Shown piece by piece: positions 21,093 through 32,786 of a DNA stretch of 64,000 nt. Location: NCBI GenBank assembly GCA_032622095.1, contig CP136068.1, positions 51,640,443 to 51,704,442 of the forward strand. The letters are read 5' to 3'. Made by a program: the position numbers and the translations under genes. Below the pieces are notes generated by a model. It had not been told where the DNA came from and did no database searches. It saw only the letters and a list, made by a program, of their open reading frames with translations. Within the stretch, counting starts at the first letter, position 1; each line of letters opens with the position of its first letter. The DNA is from Siphonodentalium dalli. Taxonomy: Eukaryota > Mollusca > Scaphopoda > Gadilida > Siphonodentaliidae.

Positions 21093-21563
21093 TACTTGGA
21101 TAAGCAGGCTACTCTTGGGCTCCAATTAAACATGCATGCACGTTTATTATTTTCTTGGGAAATTTCCCCCCTGCACATGCAGTGCTTATTTGGGTCTGCA
21201 CTTTTATTAATTTTGAGGCTATACAAATTAAAATCAGCACAAACTCAAAGATTTCTATATGATTCGGATACCAAAATGATGAGCATATATCTTTATGCAT
21301 GTACATATTCAAGTATATGACATACATGTGAACATTTAAATATTGAATAAAACACCACTTGACACATACTATGTTGATTCTATACTTGGCCTACTATAAA
21401 AATAATTTGTTTAACCACAGTTAAAAGTTTTGCTCAGAGTCTCCCCTGCACTATTATTTGGGTCTGCACTTTTATTAACTTTCAATTGAATTCCCCCCCC
21501 CCCCTGCACTATTATTTGGGCCTGCACTTTTATTTGGAGCCCGAGAGTATGCTTGTCCAGTGG
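21093..21563. mobile_element. Inverted-repeat element (MITE-like), ~470 bp
   Basis: The left end CTTGGATAAGCAGGCTACTC then TTGGGCTCCAA is mirrored, imperfectly, by TTGGAGCCCGAGAGTATGCT then TGTCCAG at the right. Inside, the phrase TGCACTATTATTTGGGTCTG then CACTTTTATT is repeated three to four times. No convincing TSD was found and no protein is encoded. Confidence 0.5.
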
Positions 21564-22059
21564 TAAAATCTTTATTTCTTTGTTTATAGAAGTTGTATTG
21601 TATTCATGAGAAGGTGCCCGGGTAATGGAGTTATATTATGGTCTTATTTGTGGATATTCTTTAATGAAAAGTGCCACATATTGGAATTCACACTATTATA
21701 CTAGGTAAGAGTTAATATTTATTGAAATGGCAGAGGGTTTTGGACTTCATGCAGTTACTTAAATTGGCATGTTTGAGGGCATGCAGGGTCCCTGTCGCTT
21801 TGACTTCATGAGGTTCTCTCTGTAATTTATCAACCGAGTATAATTATGTGCTATATTGAAGTTGAATTTTCCAAAGATATAAATCATGAAACCAAATTAT
21901 ATGTTAGTGGACGTGGTTGATGATATTTATACAAGACCTACCTGTACAATTGTAATAAAAAGATCAATTGTGAGAATCTAATTAGAAAATTAATTTGACA
22001 ACATTTATATGGAATATTTCATTGATTGAAAGTATTAAATTTGTACAATATCTATATAA
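21564..22059. other. Unassigned AT-rich DNA
   Basis: No gene or clear repeat was recognised. Confidence 0.3.
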
Positions 22060-22651
22060 TCTCATATATATTTTGAAGACCTCTGTCTGTCTGTCTGTCT
22101 GTCTGTCTGTCATTAATACAAATCTACGATTCTCGACCGATCGGGACGAAACTTGGTACGTGTGTGTAGTTTGACCAGGCGGTGGTCGTTGTCGTATTGG
22201 TGAGCCCGTGCGACGCCCGTGCAGCGCATGCGCAGACGAGATCTCGGAAACGGGTGGAGCTATCGACTTGAAATTTGGTATGTGAATGTATCTTGCCCCG
22301 GATACGAATTTTATCGGGTCGCCGAGCCCGTGCGACGCCAGCTTCGCGCATGCGCAGACGAGATCTCGGAAACGGGTGGAGCTATCGACTTGAAATTTGG
22401 TATGTGAATGTATCTTGCTCCGGATACGAATTTTATCGGGTCGCCGAGCCCGTGCGATGCCAGCTTCGCGCATGCGCAGACCAGATCTCGGAAACGGGTG
22501 GAGCTATCGACTTGAAACTTGGTTTTTGAATCGCCGAGCCCGTGCGACGCCAGCTTCGCGCATTCGCAGACCAGATCTCGGAAACGGGTAGAGCTATCGG
22601 CTTGAAATTTGGTATTTGAATAGCCCGGACAACGTCGGGCTCATCGGCTAG
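22060..22651 (+). mobile_element. Helitron-like (Helentron/pearl-type) element A
   Basis: It begins TCTCATATATATTTTGAAGA, followed by a clean (GTCT)n microsatellite at 22083-22111. About three core repeats of ~122 bp contain CGCATGCGCAGACGAG and GATACGAATTTTATCGGGTC. The 3' end is a hairpin (AGCCCG..CGGGCT), CATCGG and CTAG at 22648-22651. It matches the inverted element at 13627-14385 in ends and core. The next element starts at the very next base. Non-autonomous; reading frames inside are repeat artefacts. Confidence 0.8.
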
Positions 22652-23391
22652 TCTATTATATATTTTGAAAGATCTGTGTGTGTGTGTATGTGTTTGTTTG
22701 TTTGTGTGTGTGTTTGAGATCGATGGACTCCAAAACGACTAAGCCAATTTCGATGAAATTTGGTATTTTAGGGTATTTTCGGCCGGAGACGAACATAGGC
22801 ATATTTATTTGTCCGTGCGAGGTCAACTTTTCACGTGCGGAGGTCAAATCTATTTTTACGCCGTTTTGCGCTAATATATTTCAGTTCGGTGCTCACAAAA
22901 CGATATAGCGCGAATAATAAATTGCCAGTCATATAATTTGCACGGTTAGAATCTGTGTGGCTTTATCTTTCCAACGATATATAATATGTATGTATCCGTT
23001 TTAGTTATCTGCCTCAATTATTAGGTACAAGTGGTACGATGCTTTTATCAGGATAACATCAATGCGTAACTTCTATGACGTCGTCAGAGGTCATAAAGTT
23101 AGATTACGTTAACTCTCACCCTGCCGATGCATTTGACTGTGTCGCGTTAACTCATCACCGGCCGAGGTATCCGCAAATGACATTGGGCTATATATCTCGC
23201 AAACGGGTGTAGCTATCGACTTGATATTTGGTATGTGAATGTAACTTGCCCCGGATACGAATTTTATCGGGTCGCCGAGCACGTGCGACACCAGCTTCGC
23301 GCATGCGCAGACCAGATCTAGGAAACGGGTGGAGCAATCGACTTGAAATTTGGTTTTTGAATAGCCCGGACGAAGTCGGGTCACCTTCTAG
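22652..23391 (+). mobile_element. Helitron-like element B, tandem with A and C
   Basis: It starts TCTATTATATATTTTGAAAG directly after the CTAG of element A, has a GT-rich microsatellite, and has a unique ~430-bp interior. A single core repeat follows, ending in the hairpin AGCCCG..CGGGT and CTAG at 23388-23391. It shares the 3' end and core with A but has a different 5' body. The same body recurs in element C, so B and C are a head-to-tail pair. Confidence 0.78.
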
Positions 23392-24145
23392 TCTATTATA
23401 TATTTTGAAAGATCTGTGTGTGTGTAAGTTTATAAGTTTGTGTGTTTGTTTGTTTGTGTGTTTGAAATCGATGGACTCCAAAACGACTAAGCCAATTCCG
23501 ATGAAATTTGGTATTTGGATGTGTTTTCGGCCGGAGACGAACATAGGCATATTTATTTGTCCGTGCGAGGTCAACTTTTCACGTGCGGAGGTCAAATCTA
23601 TTTTTACGCCGTTTTTGCGCTAATATATTTCAGTTCGGTGCTCACAAATCGATTCGATATAGCGCGAATAATAAATTGCCAGTCATATAATTTGCACGGT
23701 TAGAATCTGTGTGGCTTCATCTTTCCAACGATATATAATATGTATGTATCCGTTTTAGTTATCTGCCTCAATTATTAGGTACAAGTGGTACAATGCTTTT
23801 ATCGGGATAAAATCAATGCGTAATTTCTATGACGTCGTCAGAGGTCATAAAGTTAGATTACGTTAACTCTCACCCTGCCGATGCATTTGACTGTGTCGCG
23901 TTAACTCATCACCGGCCGAGGTATCCGCAAATGACATTGGGCTATATATCTCGGAAACGGGTGTAGCTATCGACTTGAAATTTGGTATGTGAATGTATCT
24001 TGCCCCGGATACGAATTTTATCGGGTCGCCGAGCACGCGCGACACCAGCTTCGCGCATGCGCAGACCAGATCTAGGAAACGGGTGGAGCAATCGACTTGA
24101 AATTTGGTTTTTGAATAGCCCGGACGAAGTCGGGTCACCTTCTAG
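23392..24145 (+). mobile_element. Helitron-like element C, tandem copy of B
   Basis: Nearly identical to element B over its whole length (754 versus 740 bp), differing in the GT microsatellite and by small indels. It begins TCTATTATATATTTTGAAAG and ends CTAG at 24142-24145. The head-to-tail junctions without intervening host sequence fit end-bypass during rolling-circle transposition, or repeated insertion at the same 3' terminus. Confidence 0.78.
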
Positions 24146-24415
24146 TAATATATATATATCCAGATTCATTCCATAACTGCTGCATGTCTGACCTGTGTTT
24201 ACTTGTATTTTTCCTATCAACTGTGTATAATTGGAATATTTCTGCAGATCATTTGACTATAATCTAACTTCTAGGATCAGGGATGCCAGCTAGACGCACA
24301 AAATATCAAGGGGACAAAAACAGTCTATGAACACTTTCTGAGGTCAGGGCCAGGGCAAGATGGGAGGGGTGGGTAGTGCCCCATACCTACTTCAGCTGCT
24401 GCCTGTATACCACAT
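24146..24415. other. Unassigned DNA
   Basis: Starts with a short TA microsatellite. No gene or transposon was recognised. Confidence 0.3.
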
Positions 24416-26015
24416 TTTCAACAAATTTCTACCCTACCCTAATCTCAGGAGAAACATTTCTACCCTATTCTCAGAAGGAATATTTCTACCCTATTCTCAG
24501 GAGGAATATTTCTCAGGAGGAATATTTCTACCCTATTCTCAGGAGGAATATTTCTACCCTATTCTCAGGAGAAATATTTCTACCCTATTCTCAGGAGAAA
24601 TATTTCTACCCTATTCTCAGGAGAAATATTTCTACCTAAGGAGAAATCATAATTTTTCACAGGAGAACTCATGTGAAAACATGAGAAATCATGTTAGTTT
24701 TAAAGCTCCACCACCTCATTTGCATCTTAAAGGAGAGGCCGATCACGATCGGCAGATGTTTAATCCATACCTTAGCGAAAAGGGTTAATAACTCTTGTCA
24801 AAAAATATTTGTTCCGTAATCTATATACATGATGCACATCTTCAATATATGGGCAACAATATTCTGAAGTTTAAAATCTCTGGGATGAAAACTGTAGGAG
24901 GAGTTGATTACACCATGAAGGTACTCAAAAGTGTGACGGATGGCACGACGGACGGACGGAGCCCATTTCTATAGTCCCCCCCAAAAATATATTTTTCGGG
25001 GGACAAAAATGTTTGAGTTATTGTACCATGCGTAAAGTGTCTACCGACGGACGGACGGACGGACGGACGGACGACAAGTGGTCAATCCGGACATATCCGG
25101 ACATCATGGTATAGCTACACATAAAAATCAAAGTAAATTAATCAATCAATAGGGGCAAAGAGTGTGTCAAAAGAAACCAATATAAAATGAGACATGGTAT
25201 CAGATGAAAGTATCAGGAATGTTGAGATGTGTTAATCTTTAACTACAGAAATCCTTGCAAGTGAATGAGAAGAAACCTGGAGATATAACAGAAGAATGAT
25301 TAATTGAAAATTAAAATGAGAACATCCCTACAAATGAATAATAGTACTATTCCAATTAAAACTTTTAGAACTGAATGGGACAGTCCATTGAATCATTGCT
25401 ATGTGGTATATACAATGGCTAAAAATAACTAATATTTCAATAAGACACCACTACAGCTAGTCTCTCAAAACACTCTCTATTGCAGTTAATCTTACATTAC
25501 TGGTAGTTAATTGTAATCTACCTGGGTTATCAAAAACTCAAATCTGTTCAATTCTTAGTTGAAAAAGGGGCCATAACTCTTGTATAACAAATCAGATCTA
25601 ACCCATATTCAAACTTGATCTGTATTTTGAGTTGAGAAACTCACATACTAAATTTGGGTCCTATAAGTTGAAAAATGGTTGATTTAGCGAATCATGCATG
25701 AATTCTATGTCAAAGGTCCATAACTCCATTATAAAATATTGTATCAAACCCATATTCGAACTCGATCTGTATTTTGGGCTGACAAACTTGCATACAGAAT
25801 TTGATTCCGGTCGGATAGGTGTGATAACTCAAACCATGTGTAAAGTGTCTATGGACGGACAGACAGACAGACGACGGACTAACAACGAGTGGTCAATCCG
25901 GACAACGACACTATGTCTATGCTAACCATACTATGGTATGGGTAAACATAAAAACTACTGAGAAACTCATGTTTCACAGGAGAAACTCATGAGAAATTAG
26001 GGTAGGGTAGGGAAA
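24416..26015. mobile_element. Probable non-autonomous element with TTCTACCCTA ends and a left-end 27-bp tandem array
   Basis: The left end (AAATTTCTACCCTACCCTAA then TCTCAGGAG) is roughly mirrored by AGAAATTAGGGTAGGGTAGG near 25990-26012. Just inside the left end a ~27-bp unit, CAGGAGGAATATTTCTACCC followed by TATTCT, is repeated about seven times (24440-24640). The interior has a perfect hairpin at 24974-25004 (GTCCCCC..GGGGGAC around AAAAATATATTTTT). It also has two related sections ending in CGGA/CAGA microsatellites and GTGGTCAATCCGGACA (25040-25095 and 25850-25905). No protein was recognised. Confidence 0.45.
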
Positions 26016-27059
26016 TTTGGCAACTTTAAGGCCGAATTGTAAACTAATCTGAAAATCTCTCAAACATGCAACATGTCCCTATCAGATAATTCTCATGTGC
26101 AAGTATAAATGAGGTGGATACAGTGGCAACCATAGGAGCCAGCGTCCACTAAAAGCATAAGTAACCATAAGTAATAAGTAATTAATTCTTCCCAGCAGAA
26201 TCAGTTATTCTGAGCCATTCTAATGTCAAGTCAATGTGTCCTCAAACAGGCACAGATTAGCTGCATGTCTAATGGTTTGGCCATCAATCTGGAGCAGTTA
26301 GCAATCAGTTTGTAGGACCTGCTTTCAGCATAGAGTGGGGATTATAATCTTCCTGAGTGTGGCACAAGCTTGCCCATGCATCTAATCCCCTGACTGCCTG
26401 AGGTCACATGGTTGGGATATTGGCTGGTAACATTCAGTTGGTTATAATTGAGATCTCTTATGGAAACATGTGTTTGGTATTTGCTGGATAACAGATAAAG
26501 AAGCCAGTGCTGGCCAAAGAAGCCTCATGGAACTGGTTGTCATACCCATTAAAAGGTAACTGTTATCTATGAGAGATCACAGGGTTTTGGTGTAGAAAGA
26601 GCTACACTATTAAAGAAGGCTGGGTCATTTCCATAAATATACCTCTTATACAAAAATATACACATGTCTAGAACATCTAAATCTTTGTTAATATTTGTTC
26701 CTCACAAAGATCATTCCATCCTTTTTGGGAATGGGTCCAGGGTAAGGACCCATTGGGAAATTTTAGCATCAAAATTAGGAACTCGATTGTAATTTATATA
26801 ATGCTAAATTAGCAGAATATTCATGAGTATTGTAATGTCCCGAGCTGAGCTGATTAAACATGATTCTTACTCCATTTGTGACAAAATATTTCCAAGTCTG
26901 CAGTGGAAAAAAAGAGGCAAAGTTTTGATTGTGACATTTGGAAAAACATGGTGAAAGGTCAAATGTCATTGGGGCCTAATAACGGCCCATGTAGTCAGAT
27001 CAATCGCTGCAGTAGGTAGAACCAAACCCTGCTTGACTATCTATTCTGAATTAAAATAT
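26016..27059. other. Unassigned DNA
   Basis: No gene or clear repeat was recognised on either strand. Confidence 0.3.
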
Positions 27060-27112
27060 ATACCCCCTCCCTCCCTCCCTCCCTCCCTCCCTCCGTCCCT
27101 CCCTCCCCCCTG
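27060..27112. repeat. (CCCT)n microsatellite
   Basis: About ten CCCT/CTCC units with one G interruption. Confidence 0.9.
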
Positions 27113-27324
27113 TATACCAATTTCCATATGAATTATTTAGTTAACTACAATCCTCACAAGGCCTCACAAATACATGTAAATGTAAAAATGTTTATGTGTT
27201 TATTGTTTGCTTCTTTCTATTATTTCAGTCATTCTTGTTTCTATGTTATGTAGTGATGTTTTTATTTAATCAGATTTGATATTTTAATTTGATTTATTCC
27301 TATGCGATCAGTTGGAAACTAACA

Positions 27325-27470
27325 ATTGTAATGAGATGTAATCAAAAAGTAATCAATTACATTTACTAAAGTAATCGTTATCAATGACATTGAAAAAAAA
27401 TGTAATCATAATCATGTAAATCAAAAGTAATCGTAATCGATTACAATGGCATGTAATCGCCCCAACCCTG
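27325..27470. mobile_element. Possible hAT-like terminus (GTAATC-rich)
   Basis: The minus strand reads CAGGGTTGGGGCGATTACAT from 27470, followed by many GTAATC/GATTAC repeats to about 27325. CAGGG ends with repeated TGTAATC subterminal motifs are typical of some hAT MITEs. The matching opposite end and a TSD were not found, so it is either one-sided or truncated. Confidence 0.35.
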
Positions 27471-28880
27471 GCCACGTCCCTCCCACACCACACCCCTTGC
27501 GGGTGGGTTAATAATTTGGCTTGGACTGACCCCCCCCCCCCCAAACATTAACAAAAGCATGTGACCCGCTATTGACAAGGGAAGTAGGTCGAAACAAATT
27601 AAATGTTTACACAATATCACAAATTTAACTTTTGTGGGGGTCTGGGGGAGTTGATAAATCAATAATTTGTTAATATTTAACAGTGCTTAGTTTGGGTGTA
27701 TTTTATTATGTTTTTTATTGGCAGCAGGCGATCTGCAACTTGACATATTTTGTTGACCTACTTTCCTCCGATGCGTTTCCACTGTCCGTCAGAAAAATTT
27801 AATTAAATAAGAAATTACCGTCAGAACTCGCCACAAATTGCACATGATCTCCAACACATATTCATTCTCAAGAATCAACAGGATTTTGGGCGATCAAGTG
27901 CATCTGTCGCTTTTGCGACGACGATAAACACCAATTGACCCGTTACTGCCTGTGACTCGTTACTAGTACTGCCTGAATAACTGTATTACAGTAAAGAATT
28001 TTATGTCACCTCACCTGGCTGGCTGTCCGTATATCCTCTTTGACCTTGCACACATAATCAAAACGACTGATTTCGTAGACAAACATGAAATCTTTTTCGT
28101 TCTTGAAATAATATTATTATCGTACCGGTATGATATAGAATACCCGTATGACTGATATTACCACATGGAAAGCAAAATGGCCGAACGTTGTTGGAAGGAA
28201 AGTTCTATATAGGTCATAGGCAAGCGCCGATCTTATATCTCTTATTGCATTGGCTGGAAATTACGTTCCACAATACGATTGGTCTATTAGTAAAGTTGAA
28301 ATGTCAGGGTTATTTTTGGATTACTTCCAGGTTATATTGTACACCGTTTGTATTAGAGTATTTAAAACACCAATTTGATCAGTAAATGGTATGGATTTAT
28401 ACAGCTAAAAAAATCTAAATCATGTAGACATTGGTTTGTTCTCTTAGTGAAGTCAATGTAAAGATAACTAAAATATACTTTGGTTTTGAGAGCATATCTG
28501 AGTTGGGGAAGGTATCGGGATTCAAAAATGTACGATATAATATTATAACGTACGCACCGTACCGTACCGTACCGTACCCAGATGATATGACTGACATATC
28601 TATAGCTATAAGCTAGCATCAGTCATGGATATATGTCCCAGTATTTAATATTCAAATTACTACAGCATAATTATGCACTATATTACTACAGCATATGCAG
28701 TAAACGCATAATATTTGATACTGCTACTCAACAAACTATTAAATTTTTATCTTTATCTTTATCTTTATAATTCGATTGTAAATGTATAGTTGTAAAATTG
28801 GCGTTCCAAGTGCTTTATCCCCAGCACATATTAATATGCACATCTATTTGTAAATATGAATGTTTGAAATAAGAGTACAA
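27471..28880. other. Unassigned DNA left of the histone array, with short microsatellites
   Basis: Contains a poly-C run (27531-27542), a pentanucleotide (CCGTA)n repeat at about 28553-28577, and an (ATCTTT)n repeat at about 28747-28768. No gene was recognised. The histone array starts abruptly at 28881. Confidence 0.4.
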
Positions 28881-29055
28881 ATTTACACGTTTTCACCGAA
28901 GTCCGCGCGCGCGCAGGACGGTAAAGTGCTTTGTTGTGTGTAATTGGGTTAGACTTGCGATCGCGCGCGTCTCTTAAAAGGGAATTTTTTCAAAAAAAAT
29001 TTGTATTCATTTTCTGTTCATCGAATCTCTCGATCGCACTGAGAAAAACTTAATC
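28881..29055 (+). promoter_or_regulatory. H2B promoter, unit 1 (array left edge)
   Basis: Only the H2B half of the usual two-way promoter is present. A GC-rich block (CCGCGCGCGCGCAGG) and GATCGCGCGCGTC precede the TATA-like TTAAAAG at 28974-28980, 82 nt before the ATG. An initiator-like TTCATTTT lies ~35 nt after the TATA-like box. The H2A TATA-like box found in other units is missing. Confidence 0.7.
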
Positions 29056-29427
29056 ATGCCACCCAAAGCAGGAAGCAAAGGAGCCAAAAAGGCCACCAAG
29101 ACCCAGAAGCCGTCAACGGCCGGCACAAAGAAGAGGAAACGAAAAAGGAAGGAATCCTACGGAATCTACATCTACAAAGTCTTGAAACAGGTGCACCCAG
29201 ACACCGGTGTCAGCAGCAAAGCCATGTCCATCATGAACAGCTTTGTCAACGACATCTTTGAGAGGATCGCAGCTGAGGCATCAAGACTGGCCCACTACAA
29301 CAAACGATCCACCATCACCTCCCGAGAGGTCCAGACCGCCGTCAGACTTCTTCTCCCAGGTGAATTGGCCAAGCACGCCGTCTCTGAGGGCACCAAGGCC
29401 GTCACCAAGTACACCAGCAGCAAGTAA
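29056..29427 (+). CDS. H2B: Histone H2B, unit 1
   Basis: A 123-aa core histone that pairs with H2A in the nucleosome. A Lys-rich N-terminal tail ([20 protein letters not shown], then [10 protein letters not shown]) leads into the histone fold from about residue 36 ([20 protein letters not shown]) to the C-terminal helix ([16 protein letters not shown]). Lys118 is the equivalent of the ubiquitinated Lys120 of vertebrate H2B. It is intronless, as expected of replication-dependent histone genes. The ATG follows a leader of about 47 nt, counted from the predicted start site. A histone stem-loop lies 32 nt after the stop, and no polyadenylation signal is needed. The gene converges on H4. All eight H2B copies encode the same protein. 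Confidence 0.99.
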   Translation: MPPKAGSKGAKKATKTQKPSTAGTKKRKRKRKESYGIYIYKVLKQVHPDTGVSSKAMSIMNSFVNDIFERIAAEASRLAHYNKRSTITSREVQTAVRLLLPGELAKHAVSEGTKAVTKYTSSK

Positions 29428-29459
29428 ACTGTTTGCATACAGATTTACACACAAAAAAC

Positions 29460-29475
29460 GGCCCTTTTCAGGGCC
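29460..29475 (+). terminator. Histone 3' stem-loop, H2B unit 1
   Basis: GGCCCTTTTCAGGGCC is a 6-bp stem with a 4-nt loop, the binding site for stem-loop-binding protein. A purine-rich CAAAAAGAG follows ~15 nt later and fits the histone downstream element that pairs with U7 snRNA. Confidence 0.97.
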
Positions 29476-30111
29476 ACCCAAATCTTCCAAAAAGAGTTAC
29501 TCTAAACATTGCTATATCCCTCTCCCTCTCCCTGCCTCCCTCCCTCCCTCCCTCCATCCATCCCAACACATATAATCTCAAATAACTTTAGGCAATGAAA
29601 CAAAAACAAATTTGAGAAAATCCATATGGTATAATGGAGTATTACATGCTAACATATACGCTAACATATAAACTGTATATATGCACATATTTGTATATAT
29701 ATATATAACACACTTGTCATTGTGTGTACACAATTTAATAACATGTGATATTTCTCCTCTCCTCTATTTGTTTATTCATTAATATATTCGTACAGTTTTC
29801 ATAATGTTAAACAATATGCACCCCCCCCCCAACCCCACTGACAGAGTCCCATCAATCGGCGACGTTATATATTGCATATATATCGTCTAAATGAATATGC
29901 ATCCTACAAACCTAGATTGTTTTGCATTTACTTTAATGCATCATCTGTATAAATGTAACATTTGAATGAATGAATGAATGAATGAATGAATGAATGAATG
30001 AATGAATGAATGAATGAATGAATGAATGAATGAATAAATGTGCCTACAGTTTCCATGATTTGTTGCAAATATATAGCAATTTTTAGAGTAACTCTTTTTG
30101 AAAAATTTGGT

Positions 30112-30127
30112 GGCCCTGAAAAGGGCC
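30112..30127 (-). terminator. Histone 3' stem-loop, H4 unit 1
   Basis: The same 16-nt GGCCCTTTTCAGGGCC on the minus strand, 38 nt after the H4 stop, with CAAAAAGAG downstream. Its flank matches that of H2B for over 50 nt in inverted orientation. Confidence 0.97.
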
Positions 30128-30165
30128 GTTGTTTTTGAAGCTGGGTGCTTCGTCTGTAGAGGCGT

Positions 30166-30560
<395 letters not shown>

Positions 30561-32280
30561 GGGCGTAATGCAACGCACTTGTTTTTTCTGAAATCTTATA
30601 ACTGACTGACCTGATTACTCCAATTGTAGCGCCAGCGCATGGATTGCTGACGTCTGCGCAGGAATGTTGAATGAATACAGAAAAGGCGGGAGAGATGAAT
30701 CGAAGATTTTTAGGTAAATATAAATCGGAGGTTATTGTTCTGTTGTCAATGTGTAATTTACCCATCAAGTGCAGTGTTCGGTTTGTCAAACTTGAGTACG
30801 TATGTGACATAAAGAGATTTTTTGAGCAGATCAATTTTCTCGTCTTTATTGTAATAACGTAAGCGTCAACCAACGTCAAAACGTAAATACTGTATACGTA
30901 CGTAGAGTAACGTCGCATTGACTGACTGCAAAAAAGGAAAAATATGCATTCTTAAATATTTTAGTTACTTGTTAATAATTTGTTACATATGCATGTATAT
31001 AGCACAGCATTGCAGAAAACAAACATCGTAATTGCCAATACACCAGAACCATCAACAAATGAATAATCATACGAAGAAGACCGGAAAACGCTAAAATAAA
31101 AGAGATGACGAATGGTAACCAGAGACGTGGCGACAGGGGCGACAGGGGTGGGGGGTTTGTGTCTGACCCCCCCCCCCCCCCCCCAACTTTGGTCAAAATT
31201 TTCAACAGTTGGAAATTTCATACCTGCCAAAACATTAGTTGGAAATTTCATACCTGCCTGTTTTTGGACCAATATTTGCATATTTTCCTATTTTTGGTCA
31301 AAAGTTTGGACTGGACTGAAATGGTCATCAGTGGGATATTTTCCAACCTTAGGGGGGGGGGGGGTGTCAGGTTTGAAATTTCCAACTCTAAGAAGACTTG
31401 AGGCTAGTCTAGATGCTAGGATTTTGCGATTTTCTTGTTCAGATTTCAAAATTTTCCTCCCCCGTGGCCGGCCAATACAAAACTGCTAATTAGTTTAACA
31501 GAACAATATTTTACTACATTTGGTCAAACTTGTGGACTGAAATGGTCATCAGTTAGTTGGAGAATTTCCCAACCTAAGAGGGAGTATGAGGTTTTAAATT
31601 TCCAACACTAGGGGAACTTCAGTTGAGGCCAGTCTAGATGCTAGAGTCAATGAGACTCGTTCCTAGAATAAATATGATGATATATTCGTTATACGCCTGT
31701 GACACAATGAAAGAAAACGAAAAACACTGAACAAACATGCGGCACAAACTAATAGGGAATAACAGTAACTGTCGTGGAACAGTTATTCCCCTAATTGGGC
31801 GACGGATAGTAACCAGTACTCAATTGTACGCGACTGAGTTGTGTTTATGTGTTGCTATCCATTGCATGTAAGATAGTCATAAAAGCATTATCAACCAGAC
31901 GAGATGTGTAGTTAGATACTTCCCCCAAAATAACATTTCAAAACAAAAATAAGTTCATTTCACAAGGAACAAGGAAGTAGATTGCTCAAGTTCTATTTAA
32001 ATTAATTGCATTTTCATACACCTTTTCCGAAACTGCATTGGCTGGCTGGCCAAGTATTTATTAGGATTCTATATGATAATGCTGTTGCAGGAGCGTATGT
32101 CTTATTTGTGGGGGGGGGGGGGGAGAGAGCGGGGGCACAACACACACACACTTGCTATGTCGAGCATGTCCTTGAATATTATTTCATGGCACAATTGTTT
32201 CATCTAAACCTATGTCATTATCTTTTATATTTCATTTTCTTAGCAATTTCGTCAAGTTTTTCTTTTTGGAAAATTTGGGT

Positions 32281-32296
32281 GGCCCTGAAAAGGGCC
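32281..32296 (-). terminator. Histone 3' stem-loop, H2A unit 1
   Basis: GGCCCTTTTCAGGGCC on the minus strand, 62 nt after the H2A stop, followed by purine-rich CAAAAAGAAAA. Confidence 0.97.
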
Positions 32297-32358
32297 GTTT
32301 TGTTTTGTTTGTTTTGCAGACAAGCCAAGCATTGAGATGTTGTGTGTCATCAAGATTT

Positions 32359-32733
32359 TTACTTGCTGCTCTGTGATTTCTTTGGGAGAAGAACGGCTTG
32401 GATGTTTGGCAGAACACCACCTTGGGCGATGGTGACACCAGACAACAGTTTGTTCAACTCTTCGTCGTTCCTGATGGCGAGCTGGAGATGTCTTGGTATG
32501 ATTCTGCTTTTCTTGTTGTCACGAGCAGCGTTTCCTGCCAACTCGAGAACCTCAGCTGCGAGGTATTCGAGAACTGCAGCCAAGTAGACTGGAGCTCCGG
32601 CACCGACACGCTCAGCATAGTTGCCTTTTCTCAGAAGACGATGGATTCTTCCGACGGGAAACTGGAGTCCAGCCCTTGATGATCGGGACTTTGCCTTTCC
32701 CTTTACTTTGCCACCTTTACCACGTCCAGACAT
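32359..32733 (-). CDS. H2A: Histone H2A, unit 1 (promoter displaced by retrotransposon)
   Basis: A 124-aa canonical H2A. The tail [20 protein letters not shown] leads into the [20 protein letters not shown] fold, acidic-patch residues in [12 protein letters not shown] and NDEELNKLL, the docking segment [14 protein letters not shown] and the C-terminus SQSSK. It lacks the terminal SQ-E/D-hydrophobic motif, so it is not H2A.X. The coding region and stem-loop are intact. Its promoter now lies 4.9 kb upstream, because a retrotransposon sits 53 nt before the ATG. Expression would need read-through or a promoter in the element. Confidence 0.98.
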   Translation of the reverse strand: MSGRGKGGKVKGKAKSRSSRAGLQFPVGRIHRLLRKGNYAERVGAGAPVYLAAVLEYLAAEVLELAGNAARDNKKSRIIPRHLQLAIRNDEELNKLLSGVTIAQGGVLPNIQAVLLPKKSQSSK

Positions 32734-32773
32734 GATGTGAGTATTTGTTATGTTCGAAAAGACGAGAAATAGA

Positions 32774-32786
32774 CTGATGATTTGGT
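32774..32786. repeat. Target-site duplication, downstream copy (H2A side)
   Basis: CTGATGATTTGGT on the plus strand; the other copy is at 37684-37696. It separates the element's 3' end from the H2A leader. Confidence 0.93.

Noticed and set aside
25698-25925. 75-codon frame ending in a microsatellite
   Set aside because: Part of the repeat that ends in CAGA/CGGA microsatellites; no protein-like features.
29243-29575. 110-codon frame overlapping H2B in another frame, repeated in every unit
   Set aside because: Shadow of H2B; conservation is due to array homogenisation, not selection on this frame.
31105-31489. Pro/Gly-rich plus-strand frames in the H4-H2A spacer
   Set aside because: They are generated by poly-C and poly-G runs, and several mutually exclusive frames overlap.
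32398-32679. 93-codon plus-strand frame over H2A
   Set aside because: Antisense shadow of the H2A coding region.
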